NCBI GenBank assembly: GCA_902702965.1
Contig: CACRXP010000608.1
Coordinates: 122,246-186,245 of the forward strand
Direction of reading: 5' to 3'
DNA: 64,000 bases
Origin: Spirometra erinaceieuropaei
Lineage: Eukaryota > Platyhelminthes > Cestoda > Diphyllobothriidea > Diphyllobothriidae
In this document: positions 30,356 through 42,038 of the stretch, one piece after another
Layout of the letters: every line of letters begins with the position of its first letter
How positions within the stretch are numbered: the first letter of the stretch is position 1
Notes under the pieces: generated by a model
Databases searched by the model: none
The model's input: the letters and a program-made list of their open reading frames with translations, nothing else
What the model was told of the DNA's origin: nothing
Made by a program: the position numbers and the translations under genes

Positions 30356-33300
30356 CGCAACTATTTCTAAACCATTGAAAGTACAACCATGCACTCCGAA
30401 TAGCTTTTCTTTTGCATATAACTGCTCGACCTCGTCGCCTGTGCGTTCCCTGCTCCACCTGTAAAACCCCCTATTACCACCGTTCCCGTATTAGAGGTGA
30501 CTGGGGTTTGTTTACATCAGGTGGGGCTACAAAACCACATCCGACCGTAATAAGTAACTCACGGCGTACGGGATCGACAATAAAAGACAATACAAGTACA
30601 CTGAGATAACCAGAAAATTGAGGTAAGACAAAGGGATTACGGGAAGGGGAGCGTGATTATCATGCGAAATAATGTATCACTAAAGGGGTCATGTTAAAAC
30701 AACTCGGCGCATGCGGTTATATCAAAGTGTTAGATAAAACATACAAAGAGCCTTCCTGTAGCTATAGGCCAATAAAAAACAAGGTCTCCTAAAACAAGCG
30801 TAGTCGTTGCTAATAGTAATATAGTATAGTATTTAACTATAATTGCTAAACCCAATGGGGTTACACAACCTATCCTTATCACCTAAAACAAGATGAAGTC
30901 TGGGAACTGAAGAAAACTTGACAATTTAAAAGTGCAGATATGTTCAACTATTTGTTGCAAGCGGCAGAATGCCCTTGATACTAGCTACTCGCAGTAATAC
31001 CTCCTTTGGTGACCCGGGTTGGGGATTTTCGGAAAATTGTTTAGACAAGGACAAACATTTTGCTTACTGAGCCCTCCACTTTAGAAACAACAAGGTGCCT
31101 TTTGTGATTTAGCAGCTTACGGACCTGTAGATTCCCAAAGTGCCGAGGGAATTGACTCACACACTGCCATGAAATTGTCAGCACCGGTTTCGTTTCAGAT
31201 TATCACACTCGCCTTGCCACCAAGGGCGTCTGACGACTTTTTGTTATATTATCTCAACCAATTAATAAGGCATTTACAATGCATCCTTTGACAAAAAATT
31301 CGGAAAATATCAAAACATGAAAGGCAAATAGAGGATGTAAGGGAAGATGTTTGCTAGCTGCCTGGAATTGCAAACATCAGGTTCGATGGTTCATGATGAA
31401 AGACTGATATGTTTGGTCCACGGTCCTGACTAAACAATTTTCTCCATCACTCTGTCTGTCCGTCCGCTGCTGGTTTTAACAGGGCTATGGACTATCCAAT
31501 AATTTGCCGGATTGTACAGTATTGCTCGGTTGACATTTCCGCGGCTACGAGCTGGACACATCAGTTCCCCATGATGGTGGACGGAAATCATAGCGTGCAC
31601 GTCGTGTTTAACAAACATTCCAGTGAAAATATTTTCCTTTATAAACCTTACACTTGAAAATATTTATGAATTTCTTACACATCAGAAAATACTAAACTAT
31701 AACCGACGAAAGCCATGAAGGCGGATCTTTGTTTCTGCTAACGGGGTAGGACTGATATCCCAAAATGTGATACTGAATGTAAAGACTTATTTGGCATTGA
31801 CTGAATACGTCGAAAACGTATTCAAAGAAATAACGTTATTTAGGCGAGGTTGCCATCTATGCAAATGTCACTCCTAGGCAATTATAAAGTAATGAAAGCG
31901 CTTTTCAAGTACATATGTAATTTGCTTATTTTCAAAAGACAATGCTCGTTTTGAAGTTGCTGCTTGCAAATGGGAATATTTACGAGAACAAGCTAGTTGC
32001 ATTACCTTTTTTCTAAAGGTTTCAGAACTACGTAGTATGTATCTCCTCCAAAGCATATTCCCATGATCATGTTAATCTTATAAAGTCGTCTCTCATCATG
32101 TGACTTGGGAGTGGTATTAGCAACCTGGGGATAGTAGGCTACCCAGATACTTATGCGAACGGCTAAAACATTCTCAGAGTTACAGTCTCCTTAACAGCCG
32201 AAATAGTTTCTTATTTTAGGCATAAAATCTGTGCACAAATTAATCTTGCATAAAATGAGTGCACAAATGGGTGTTTTTTGCATTGCTTTCGGGAGACATG
32301 AGTGAATGAATACAAGATCGAAAATCAATGGCAAAAACACACGCTAACTTTAAAAATAATTTTTTAATAGGACTTGTGCGGATGAATGGATAAGTGCTCA
32401 CTCAAAAACGAGCATTTTGCAGTGCAGTAAATGGTTCGTATTTTCTGCTCGTTAATCTGTTACGCAACCCCGCTTATATGCATGTTTACATTTGAACAGT
32501 TGTCGAAAATGTTTAAGCGGCAGCCACTGTAGGATAAGTGACACTAAGTGTGTTCTGTCTATCATATACTAAACTCCTAATGAATGCATAAGGAAGATGA
32601 CTGTCGGTAAGGAACTAAACTGGGCCAAAACGACAGGATGTGTAATTTAAATTTTGGTTTCAATAACATATCCTGTTCAATTTTGCGAATTTCGAACAGG
32701 TTGTTACTGTGGTAGATGGATGTTCACCTAGCCCCATCTTTTGATTAAGGTTCCTTGAGGAAAGAATGCTTCTTTTCAAAAATGCATTCACAATGAAGCC
32801 TTCAAGAGAAACTTAAATGAAAACATAGTGTCAAGTAACACTACCCTCCTCACCTTTCGAAAAGTTGGCACTGCGCGGAGAAAATGACCCTTCCTCTCCT
32901 CCGGAGGAACCCAAAACACTCGCAAATGTCGACGGAAGCAGTTGACGGTATAGTTGCCTGGTAACTGACGGCACAGGACCTCAACCGACGGCGGCAACAC
33001 TGTCATCTTTTCCCAAATGGGTGACTGGTCAACGGTGGAGCTTAGCAAGTATGTGGGAATATTATGCCCAATCCACAGGCAACATTTACGCACTCAATAA
33101 AGTTCTCCTACTTCTTATGGCGGTGACCACTGGAAGTTAGAAGGATCTTAAGGAGGAGCTCGGATAAGCGATCCTCTTGTAAGCAGTCCCGGACAATTCT
33201 AATGCTGCTAGTCTGTCGATTTCTCGGGACAGTCGGCAACAGTGACGTCTTCGTTGTGGGAGTAGTCCCAGGCGCCTTGTCGCACCTGTGGTCTTCCCCA

Positions 33301-34485
33301 CCTCCTACTCCGCCTGTCTGTCCGAGAGTGCATGTTTGTGCACACACACTTATACGCACACGAAAGATGCTGGGCAATGTGTTCGTGAATGTCTTCCCGG
33401 TGGGGCACACATGCCTGTGTGCTACTTTGCACGCAAGCACCATGTCGACAGCGTTCGCACTGATGCTGCTGATAATGAGGATGATGGGGTGTGTGTGTGC
33501 GTGTGTGTTGGGCTGGTCGCAGACTCGTCTCTCATTGGTCGCTTTCAGACGGTGGGAAACTGTGTGCGGCGTCTGCAGAGCCGAGAAGGGACGCGAACCC
33601 GTGGCCGCCCCACGGGTTTGCCTCAATGACCTGGATTAACTCCAGCCTGTTGCCCCCGGCCTGCGCGGGCGCAAGGTTGCTGGGGCCACACAGCTCGGAC
33701 GTGCTAATTTTGCGTCATGTCGTTCGAGAAAGGGGAAAGTAGTCGTCGGTGTACGTCCCTGCCCATCCCCAATGCAGTTCCTGTCCGATCCAGCCGCTGA
33801 CGCAATATTCGGCCTCAACTCTGGACAGACCGTACTTTCGATCTGTAGGCGCACCGAGCCGGGAGGAAAGTGACGGAGTTTCGAATTATTTAGACCGAAA
33901 ATTTCCCATCCAGATAGCTCCCATTTATTTTAATATCGTAGTATCGTCGTGGCTGTTGGCAAGTAAAAGTAGCCTTTGTATGGTATACACCGGCTCTTGG
34001 GAACATCACAGTCAACCTTCTGCTTTTGAGAGGATGCTCCGGAGGAAGTTCACATTATAAAGTTGTTTTTAATGCTTATGACTACTGTTGGACGTAGAAC
34101 GAGGACTTATATACCATGACAGGTGGGAGGACCGCAACTTGATTGAGGACATAAATACTGCGGAAATCCGTCCTAAATCGAGCGAAATGATATCGAAAAG
34201 AAAAGGAGTCCTTCGCGATAGAGTCATTGATCGACAGCATGTGATCGCATCGAGAAGTAAGCTAGAATTTCGGCATGTAACCTGGCTAGATTACGATAGT
34301 TTGCCATCAAAAGTGACCGGGTTGACTGCACGTCCCACTGGGCGTGGCCTCGAAGACCTGCAGTTTTGGAGAAGGACTTAGGCGCTGCGCGGTGATTTAC
34401 AACTTGGTGATAAACTCTTCAAAGAGGTGATGTTAGACGAACTGTTCGCAGATGTCTAAAGAGCCTTGGCTTTTGGCCCTGGCGA
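30356..34485. other. Unassigned stretch with microsatellites
   Basis: No supported gene. 33100-33750 is locally GC-rich, with CA/GT runs near 33343-33362 and 33487-33510, and several overlapping frames up to 172 codons on both strands. I treat these as a composition effect. Confidence 0.35.
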
Positions 34486-34503
34486 TCTCTCTCTCTCTCT
34501 CTC
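34486..34503. repeat. (TC)n microsatellite
   Basis: Nine TC units in a row. Confidence 0.9.
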
Positions 34504-34739
34504 ATAGCCATCAGTGATGGCGGACGGGATGATTGGGTTGCAGCGGTTTCAGCCGCCCTTTATTACCCAACAGTCCTCCCAACCAGTACCGACTGCGGAC
34601 AATCAAATCTGCACGCAAACGGCAACTGTAGCGAAAGAAATTGCCTGCGCAAAACTCCAGCCTGCACGTCTCACCTATTGTAGGTTGTTCAGCCGCCCTC
34701 AGTCTCGTCCTTAATCAGCCGACACGTGTTCGTATCATA

Positions 34740-35700
34740 CTTGGGTGTTAAGGCCCGTCAGTGCTCTTCTTTCTGTACCTTCCACTTCCTTAGAGAAACA
34801 AGTCAACCGGAAAACAGAGGCGATCACTTTTGCTGGCCATTCTGCCCCTGTTCGCACTCGGAACTTTCGTGGACATTTCCTTTTAGACACCGGTGTTTAG
34901 ATCTGTGTGGCCCCTCTGACCGTCGCTGCCTCATGCCTGACATTCAGTCGCCGGCTGTCAACAGTTTCTGCAGCCCCCTGTTTGGTAGTTATCCCTCCAT
35001 TCCTACTGTAGACCTTCGTCGTTCGTTACCGTTTCCGCACTACTGGCATCACCAATGTAATCCTTGGCTCGGGCATCTTGTCTGAGTTCAATATTCTTGT
35101 GGACGGCCAATGTCCACTGTTACTCGATGTTACAGCTGGCCTGTCAGTTTGCGGTTTAAGTCTCTACAACTTCATGCAACATATATGTTCTGGGTAAAGA
35201 CAACTTTCCCATATAAAGAGCTCATTTTTCAAGAACCTCAATTTGCTAACCACTAATTCCGCATCTGCGAGATCCAGCAAAACCTTCTGAATCATATTCG
35301 CACCTTACGCTTTTCTAGGTTCGCTCGGCCTAGATGCTAAGGCCGGCCCGCTTGCAGGCCGTGAGGGCGGTGTTTGAATGTATACTGCAACTCGCATTCA
35401 TTCACCATCCAACAGTTCCCGAGAGTCACTTCTTTACTTGGTGCCCAAAGGTATATCTATCGTCGGAGACGTTGCGGCAGCCATCGAACATTCGACAACG
35501 TCACAATACCCGATCCGTATCTAGTGCCTTACCTTAGGCGCTTCAAGGTCTCTTTTTCCGCAACACGGTGCACTCGAAGATCGTCCATCAAATATCGGTC
35601 GCCCGACGCAACTCCAAAATTATTGTCACTATCTCGTTCGGCCTATATGAAGTCATTCACATTTCCATCGGCATTCATGAAATCATTCCGACGCCCTAGA
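34740..35700 (+). pseudogene. Ty3/gypsy protease and reverse transcriptase remnant (copy B, 5' piece)
   Basis: LLDTGV at about 34880-34897 is the aspartic protease active site, followed at once by a TAG. Further on, TNVILGSGILSEFNILVDG and LLLDVTAGLSV match the end of a CsRn1-type protease (ILGADFL..LLVD). ARLQAVRAVFECILQLAFI (about 35350-35405) is the start of the RT linker, NVTIPDPYLVPYL (about 35495-35535) RT motif 1-2, and FGLYEV (about 35635) the motif before the catalytic loop. Frameshifts and stops occur throughout. The remnant breaks off near 35700 and resumes at 36404 after a nested PLE. Confidence 0.7.
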
Positions 35701-36395
35701 GGTCCATAGATCTCAACCACCTGTTTGTGCAAAATGGCTATCAGAGGGCATTCATAAGTCGCTGCCTACTCGGTCGTCCCCAGAGGACTCAAACATCAAT
35801 ACCACCGACGATATGGCATTCTCTGCCATACATCAAAAGCGTTTCAGATGCGACCGAGTGCATTGCTGCGAAGCCAGGTGTTAGAATTGCACACCGCCTC
35901 AAAGCCACCATGCGTAATAGGGTCATGAAAATTAAAGACCTGTTAAAGCATGAAGAGCAATCTGAAGTAGTGTATCGCATCCCATGTCAAAACTGTTCTT
36001 CTAACTACACAGGGCAGACTGGACTCATGCTCGGATCGGACATATACGAACATAAGCTGGCTGTGCGACGAGGCGACGCACTATCACAGGTAGCCGCCCA
36101 CATATGCGAAATGGGTCACGAGTTTAACTTCGCAGCCATCAAAATAGTAGCCCACGCCGGAAACAAAACAGGCCGAGAATAGATTGAAACCCAGGCGTCG
36201 GATGAAAACTCGATTTATCTATCTGGCGCCGGCGTACAGAGCCCTGCGCAGTCACCTCCAGTCTTCCGCCGTCGGTCGATAATTGGCCTACATTCCCTTA
36301 AAACTGTCGCATGTTCTGTTGCTGCTACTACCTCTGACGATGGACTCCTGAACGAGACTGAAAGCTCAGGACAATAAACAAAATGTTCCGGTGTT
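35700..36395 (+). pseudogene. Penelope-like element fragment with GIY-YIG domain (copy B), nested
   Basis: Open frame 35727-36182 carries VRIAHRLKATMRNRVMKIKD, then VVYRIPCQNCSSNYTGQTG and DIYEHKLAVRRGDALSQVAA, parallel to copy A. In the YIG block Tyr-Val-Gly has become Tyr-Thr-Gly, and the usual Arg after TG is Leu, so the nuclease is probably inactive. After a stop, the frame continues through ENSIY and a tail containing CTGACGATGGA, a degenerate stem, GAAAGCTCAGG and AATAAA (36311-36380), the remains of the hammerhead 3' end. The RT is absent. Gypsy RT on both sides shows the PLE inserted into it. Confidence 0.7.
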
Positions 36396-36403
36396 CGACT
36401 CCG

Positions 36404-36492
36404 CTTCTTCACTTACTTATAGATCTAGCCACAGGTTTCCTGCTGTTTGTGCGGGTCTACATCGATGTCCTCATGGTAGCTAGTCGGAATGC
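36404..36492 (+). pseudogene. Ty3/gypsy reverse transcriptase remnant (copy B, 3' piece)
   Basis: LLIDLATGFLLFVRVYIDV, then LMVASRNA, corresponds to the catalytic YxDD loop (F-V-YIDDVLVAS) with the second Asp changed to Val. It continues the RT interrupted at about 35700. Confidence 0.6.
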
Positions 36493-36499
36493 TGCGAAC

Positions 36500-37640
36500 A
36501 GAAGGAGCACACCGTCTCGGTGTCTGACTGCCAAAGCAGGTGACATAAGAGGCCAACCGTCGCCAGCAACGACATCCACCGTGTGGTCCACGGGGTGTGC
36601 GCAGCACCGTTGACCTTCGCGCGGATTAGTTTGTGGTGGGATAGACTTGTGCAGCACCTACCCATCTTAGTTCGATATCAATACAATGTCAAGACGACCG
36701 AAGGTTGGCGCAAATGCACTGGCCGGCAAATCCTACTGGTCCGTCTGCGCGCGCCAAGCACGCCCTTGTCCTTATTTCGTGCTCCAGACTCCCGCGGGGT
36801 GCGGCTCGGAACTCACATGCATGAGAGTTCTATGGAGGCAATATTGGGAAGAGGCCATTGCGACCCAACTCTGAGATCTGGGAGGACCGCTTTATCCTGT
36901 CAGTGTGCAGGCTTCAAACCGCGGCTTTTAACGAATCGTCGTAGATTCATGCGTGTCAAATTTGAAGATTTGGCATAGTATGAATTCCCCAGCGTCAGTT
37001 TTTTTTCTCACTCTTCCTTCGCTCATGCCCCAGTCGACTGCTCTAGCTTGTCAGTTAGCTGCCGACTGAATAGGACTTGCTAGCAGACAAGACTGAACGT
37101 CTAGTCTGCGTGCGTTACACACGACCTAGTTACTACTTTGTGTGTCCGGAGACACCAAAAAACACTCGTACACACACTACCAGTCAGCGCAATATACCTG
37201 TGCATTTACCCGCCACGCGCATCTGCAGTACTAACATTCACCGATTCCGTACGCCTTGCCTGCTCACACTGCCTAGGGACATTCGCCCACCGCATGGGTC
37301 TAGCTGATCACTTGCGCATTCAAGAAAACCTAGAGTGGATCGGCACAGCCCAGGTCTTCTCCCAATTCGCACATAGGTTCTGGCTACATATGGGTCTACT
37401 CGGTCACCGATGTATGGCAATTTGATCGTTGCGAATGTCAACGTCCAGCTTGTGTCCCACAGCGTGAGCACGGCAGCGATGACTTGCACGCGAATTAGTT
37501 TATACCTGCGCAACATCTACCCACTACCCCTTTCATCGATCACATTCGTTCTATGGCAAGACAATGTTAAGACGACCGAAGGTTAATGCAGGCACAGTAA
37601 CTGACAAAGTTAAATAAACTATCATGCCTCCCCAGCGCTA
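36500..37640 (+). repeat. Zinc-finger-like LINE tail with internal direct repeat
   Basis: 36520-36760 and 37405-37620 are homologous: both contain GCGAATTAGTTT-like blocks, CAATGTYAAGACGACCGAAG and similar upstream text. Between them (about 37258-37320) a frame reads CSHCLGTFAHRMGLADHLRI, a C2H2-type finger, then HRFWLHMGLLGHRCM, a decayed second one. Similar finger tails follow an endonuclease/RT in tapeworm LINEs as I recall. The assignment is inference. Confidence 0.45.
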
Positions 37641-38145
37641 TGGTCCTCAGTGCATGCACGTGAGAGTAACATTTCAGCCTGACTCTCCGTAAGGAGAAGG
37701 ACCAAGTTATCCCCTTAGTCGGCAAGCTTCCGAGCCGCGAGTCTTGGCGCAACGGATCTGCTCTAGCAGGGAATGCGCTGATGTTCTGTGAGGATGGGCT
37801 CCCCAAAGGCTCTCTTTGCTCTCCCATGCCCCGAGCCTGTCAACCGACGAGTGATTGCATTGGATGCAGTAGCTGGCGTGGCGTTAAGACTTAGGTGTCA
37901 CCACTCGCATGCACAGCAGTAGTTCTGATCTTGAGCAAAGTCGGTGCGGCTCGATTACTGCTCGTCGTGCATCAGTCCGGCTCGCCTATGGGTCAGCGCA
38001 TCTGCAAGCCAACCAATTGTGGGAACCGTGAATTACTGAAACACATATTTAGTCGGCCTGAAAACGCGTCTCTTAAGATAGAGGGCGGAAGCGTTGGGTT
38101 CTCTGTTAGTTGAAGACCGTCTAATATCGATGGGTGAAATAACAT
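37641..38145. other. Unassigned stretch
   Basis: No gene recognised. Confidence 0.35.
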
Positions 38146-38215
38146 TATCGACAAAGTCAGAGGAGACTATAATGGCCGCTTTTGACTTATCAACCATCAC
38201 AGACAGCAGAATTTG
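38146..38215 (-). repeat. Decayed SINE hammerhead tail (type i)
   Basis: On the minus strand CTGTCTGTGATGG, TTGATAAGTCA, AAAGCGGCCATTATAGTCTCC align with the SINE tail at 5060, but the core is lost. Confidence 0.4.
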
Positions 38216-38243
38216 TTGGAACCAACAAATTTCTCGACGGCTT
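38198..38243 (-). repeat. Inverted flank of PLE copy C, left
   Basis: Reverse complement of 43241-43285 (shared TTGGTTCCAACAA and TCTGCTGTCT). The pair brackets PLE copy C. Confidence 0.55.
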
Positions 38244-38249
38244 ATCAAT

Positions 38250-39251
38250 GAAGTCAGTAAAAAGGAAGCCTACGGACGATAATTTTCCCCTGAACTCCAA
38301 TGGGCTTATTCTTAATATATCCGAAACCCAAAATTGATAAGCTATAAGCAGAGGTTTTATCCCCAGGACTTGACTTTTTTGTGCCGAACAGATGAATTAA
38401 CCCGGTTGAAATTGAGGCCCTATTCGAAGACTTAAATTCTCAACCATCTGGCCTTATACCCAGATCCGCTGATGACATAGGTTGGCTGAAAGCTAAACTT
38501 GTGGACATTTGTCATCAGTATCGTAGAGCTTCAATAACGCAACCAACACCAATAACTAGTGGACACAGCTGTCCAAGCCGCATTGAAACGCCGTGAACAA
38601 ATAGTAGTTTGTAAGCCAAACAAAGGCCAAGGTGTTTTTATTCTTAATCGGAGAGACTATGTAACCAAAATGGAATCCATTTAAAAAGATCCAAATAAAT
38701 TTAATCTCGAAAACCCAGGGAAAGATGAAACCAAGGCACTGGAAGGCTCCGCCTGGAAAATAATTAGACAGTTATTGGGCAAAAATCTGACTGATGCTAA
38801 AACCGCGCTATCCCTGAAATCGAGGGGGACATGTATTCACAGGTTATATGGATTGCTATAAACGCATAAAAAGGACGTACCCCAAGACCCATTCTGTCTA
38901 TTTTTAATCCACTCCAACACCAATTAGCACAGTGGCCGCTTAACAAATTAGAACCAATACGACACCGATTTTCGACTTACGCGATAAAAGAAAGTTTCCA
39001 GTTTGTTGAAAAAATTACGCATCGGGACATTTATAAAAAGTGCGTGATGTCCTTGGACTTCATATCAATATCACAAATGTACCACTTGCTGAGACAGTAG
39101 ATGTCATATGCGCCTATGCGTCTGAAACCCGTCTTTCACCCAAAATTCTACGTGACCTGTTGAAAATTTTTACGAAAAACGTTCAATTTCTGTTTACTGG
39201 ACAGCTATACAGACAAATTGATGGAGTAACAGTGGGAAGTCCACACGGTCC
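38250..39251 (+). pseudogene. Penelope-like element copy C, N-terminal half of the reverse transcriptase
   Basis: In shifting frames: VVCKPNKGQGVFILNRRDYV (about 38606-38670), the N-terminal PLE motif (usually KPDKGxGVVILNRxDY); KLEPIRHRFSTYAIKESFQF (about 38948-39007); NVPLAETVDVICAYA; and finally LFTGQLYRQIDGVTVGSPHG (motif B, to 39249). Stops at several places mark it as dead. The reading breaks exactly where the gypsy LTR begins and resumes at about 42045 with LADIFMGPLEEKL, so the LTR element landed within motif B of this RT. Confidence 0.8.
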
Positions 39252-39463
39252 TGTAGTGACATTTAAGTCCGTTTTATAATCAGTAACAATACGCTTTTCA
39301 AAGAACTTGACACAAATTTGGATGAGACATAGAACAAGCACATGCATTTTTACTTGCTGATGACTTTGTTCTTATTTACCAGTTTGTAACTGTTGCGATA
39401 CTGCTATCTTCGTTTCCTGGATAGCCTGATCACTATGCCCTACTAATAGGTTTATCGCTTACA
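39252..39463 (+). repeat. 5' LTR of nested gypsy element A
   Basis: TGTAGTGACATTTAAGTCCG to ATCGCTTACA, 212 bp, about 90% identical by eye to 41825-42038. Starts TG and ends CA as LTRs do. Confidence 0.85.
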
Positions 39464-39464
39464 A

Positions 39465-39473
39465 TGGTGACCC
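39465..39473 (+). promoter_or_regulatory. Primer-binding site (tRNA-Trp type)
   Basis: TGGTGACCC, one base after the LTR, matches the first nine bases of the tRNA-Trp-complementary site used by CsRn1/Boudicca elements. The match fails after that. Confidence 0.6.
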
Positions 39474-39695
39474 TGTATAGTGCATAGATCTTTCTGTTTC
39501 ATTTCTATGCATAAGTATTTCCATTCGGACTAATTCCCACTCTACTTTTTATTGATCAGATTATTTATCTAACCCTTATTTGATATTCGCGCTGTCTCAC
39601 ATTTTCATCCAATACGAGCGCTACCCTTCAATCTCACTGTCAACGCGCCAGTCATCTACCCCAATTATCTGACCTCCGACCGAAATCGGCTAATT

Positions 39696-40472
39696 ATGTC
39701 CAAAGATTCTACCAGCCAACCGGTAGCCGGCATTCACACTTTTGACCTGCCAACCGTGTGGCTTGGTGACATCGCGTTGTGGCTGCGCGTTGTAGAGTCC
39801 CGTTTTGTCCTCCGTCAGATTACAGGAGAAGATACGAAAATTCACTATGTTGTGACAGCACTCCCAATGGATATCGCCACCGACCTTCGCGACATCATAG
39901 ATTGCTCGCCCACGGAAGCCCCTAATACTGCCCTAAAGGAGGCTCTCATTTGCCGCATATCCCTGTCAAGGCAAAAACGTCTGCAACGTTTAATTTCTGA
40001 GGAGGACCTCGGTGGCAGGAAGCTTACGCAGCTTCTTAAGCGTTTGGAGCAGTTGGCAGACGGACAAAAGCTGGATGTCACCATGTTCAAGCAACTTTTT
40101 CTCCAACGGTTACCTCCTTCTGTGCAAGCCATCCTTGCGCCTAGCATTCCTTCTTCGACTGTTCAGAGGCTCACAGAGACTGTTGACCGCATACTCGAGT
40201 ACTACCAGCCTCCTGTTACGGTAAACGTTGCTAGTCGAAACACAATTGCCCCACAATCGAGGATGCCATCAAACGCCTGGATGCCCTCACTCGAAGTTTC
40301 CCAGCTCCAGGCCACTCGTGTCTATAACCCTCGTAGTCCTGCAGTTACTCGCCGCCCGAGATCTCCCACTCGAAACCAACCCACAGTCGATGGCTTCTGT
40401 TGGTATCATCGCTGTCCCTCTCCGTACAAGTACAAGACACCTGCGTTGGAAAGCTCCCCTGCCGACCAGTAA
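39696..40472 (+). CDS. Gag protein of gypsy element A
   Basis: A 258-codon frame, the longest intact gag-like frame in the window. It encodes a CsRn1-type Gag: VWLGDIALWLRVVESRFVLR near residue 22, RQITGEDTKIHYVVTALP, EDLGGRKLTQLLKRLEQLA and LFLQRLPPSVQAILAP in the usual order. These form the alpha-helical capsid-like region that coats the RNA. Near the C-terminus, GFCWYHRCPSPYKYKTP corresponds to the unusual CHCC zinc knuckle of this group, but the third and fourth metal ligands seem to be lost. The start codon is at a natural distance (230 bp) from the LTR. Confidence 0.75.
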   Translation: MSKDSTSQPVAGIHTFDLPTVWLGDIALWLRVVESRFVLRQITGEDTKIHYVVTALPMDIATDLRDIIDCSPTEAPNTALKEALICRISLSRQKRLQRLISEEDLGGRKLTQLLKRLEQLADGQKLDVTMFKQLFLQRLPPSVQAILAPSIPSSTVQRLTETVDRILEYYQPPVTVNVASRNTIAPQSRMPSNAWMPSLEVSQLQATRVYNPRSPAVTRRPRSPTRNQPTVDGFCWYHRCPSPYKYKTPALESSPADQ

Positions 40473-41030
40473 GGGCGACGTACTTGATCGGCACATCCTC
40501 TCCCAGTCGCTTTCTCCACATCTATTACAGGATTTCCTGTCGTAATTTTCTCATGGATACTGGTGCGGAGATCAGTCTAATCCCACCCACCTTGACTGAG
40601 CGTAAGTCAGTAAACTCTTCATTTTTCCTCCCAGCAGCCAACAAGACTTCTATTAAAACTTTTGGTCAACGATCCCTAGCGCTAAATTTGGGTCTAAGAC
40701 GTTCATTTCGTTGGCTTTTTACTATCGCTGATGTTCATAGTACCATTCGCGGTGCTGATTTTATATCCTTTTCGGTCTCCTTGTTGACATCAAGTCCAAT
40801 AAATTATTTGATCCTTAGACTTCTTTACAGTCTAAACGCTCCACTCGTACCCTTTCAACACCTAATCCGCGCATTTAAGCAATCCCTTCGTCTACTCCCT
40901 ATCATCGTTTACTTGCGGAATTCCCATCTATCACGTGACCCTTACATGACCCCCCTAACCAACCTATCAAGCATTCTATTGCACATTATATTTAACTACT
41001 GGACCACCCGTGTTTAGCCGTCCCTGTCGT
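40473..41030 (+). pseudogene. Aspartic protease region of gypsy element A
   Basis: NFLMDTGAEISLIPPTLTE contains the DTG active site (40556-40564), followed by FTIADVHSTIRGADFI, a variant of the family's ILGADFL block. The frame is offset from gag by one, which could be a programmed shift or a mutation. The surrounding frame (40400-41017) starts within gag and has no proper start. Confidence 0.7.
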
Positions 41031-41039
41031 TTAGCCGCC

Positions 41040-41594
41040 GATAAGTTAGCCATAGCCAAGGCTGGATTCAGTCACATGATGGACCTAGGCATAGTCGGGC
41101 CTTCCACTAGTCCACGGGCTGCACCTCTACATATAATGGTGTACAAAAGGTCTCTCGTTGACTGACGCCCATGCGGGGATTACCGGCGGTTAAACACCTG
41201 CACTGTGCCTGACAGGTACCCACCTCCCCATCTCCACGACTTTTCATCTAGCCTAGCCGGAGCAACCATATGTTCCAAGATTGACTTAGTCAAAGCTTTC
41301 CATCAGGTACCTGTTGCTCCATAAGACGTTCCCAAAACGGCGATTACAACACCATTTGATATGTTCGAGTTTGTCAGGTTACCTATTTGGCTACGCAACT
41401 CCGTTCAAAATTTTCAACGTTTCATCAACGAAAGCCTCCGCGACTTGCCTTTCGTCTTTGTCTATGTCGACGATGTTCTGGTAGCAAGTTTCAGTGAACA
41501 CAAACACCTACAAAATTTACGTCTCATTTTTGAACGATTGAGCCAATTTGGCGTTTTCACTAGTATTTCCGAATGCGTTTTTAGTGTGCAGTAG
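41040..41594 (+). pseudogene. Reverse transcriptase (part) of gypsy element A
   Basis: One continuous frame broken by two stops. Blocks: AAPLHIMVYKRSLVD, then TGA at 41163 where Trp is expected before [27 protein letters not shown], then TAA at 41322 before DVPKTAITTPFDMFEF; SVQNFQRFINESLRDL; and VFVYVDDVLVAS with the catalytic YVDD at 41463-41474. The thumb and RNase H that should follow are missing. Two stops in an otherwise readable RT indicate a moderately old copy. Confidence 0.8.
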
Positions 41595-41810
41595 CTGTTT
41601 TCCATACGACATCGCGTAGATGCTTTTGGTTGTCATCTCATAGATGCCAAAGTTTCAGCTTTTCGCGATTTCCCTTACCCCACAGACTCCTCCCCTTACG
41701 CGCAACGGTCGTCATGTCCGTTCTCCCGACCATTACCAACTTGTACAATATGCATAACACTCCCACCTTCTCCTTCTATTAACAATAATTTTTTTGAACT
41801 CCGTCATCCT

Positions 41811-41821
41811 AGGAGGGAGAG
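41811..41821 (+). promoter_or_regulatory. Polypurine tract of gypsy element A
   Basis: AGGAGGGAGAG, four bases before the 3' LTR. Confidence 0.65.
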
Positions 41822-41824
41822 TAT

Positions 41825-42038
41825 TGTAGTGACATTTAAGTCCGTTTAGTTTTAATCAGTTACAGTACGCTTTTTAAAGAACTTGACACAACTTTGGATG
41901 AGACATAGAACAAGCACGTGCATTTTTACCTGTTGACGACTTTGTCCTTATTTACTAGTTTGTAACTGTTGCAATACTGTTATCTTCGTTTCCTGGATAG
42001 CCTACTCACTGTGCCCAACTAATGGGTTTATCCCCACA
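41825..42038 (+). repeat. 3' LTR of gypsy element A
   Basis: TGTAGTGACATTTAAGTCCG to TATCCCCACA. Differences from the 5' LTR are scattered substitutions and a few indels. Confidence 0.85.

Larger units (their letters stand above)
39252..42038 (+). mobile_element. Ty3/gypsy LTR retrotransposon A (CsRn1-like), internally deleted
   Basis: Two LTRs of 212-214 bp, a tRNA-Trp-type primer site, gag, protease and part of RT, a purine tract and 3' LTR in the correct order, inserted in the PLE. At 2.79 kb it is about half the length of a complete CsRn1-type element: the end of RT, RNase H and almost all of integrase are missing, leaving only a short NGRHVRSPDHYQL-like Pol end near 41702-41746. No convincing target duplication was seen at the junctions. 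Confidence 0.85.

Noticed and set aside
33108..33742. Overlapping frames of 172, 145 and 113 codons on both strands
   Set aside because: Local GC bias and CA/GT runs suppress stops on both strands. No domain seen.
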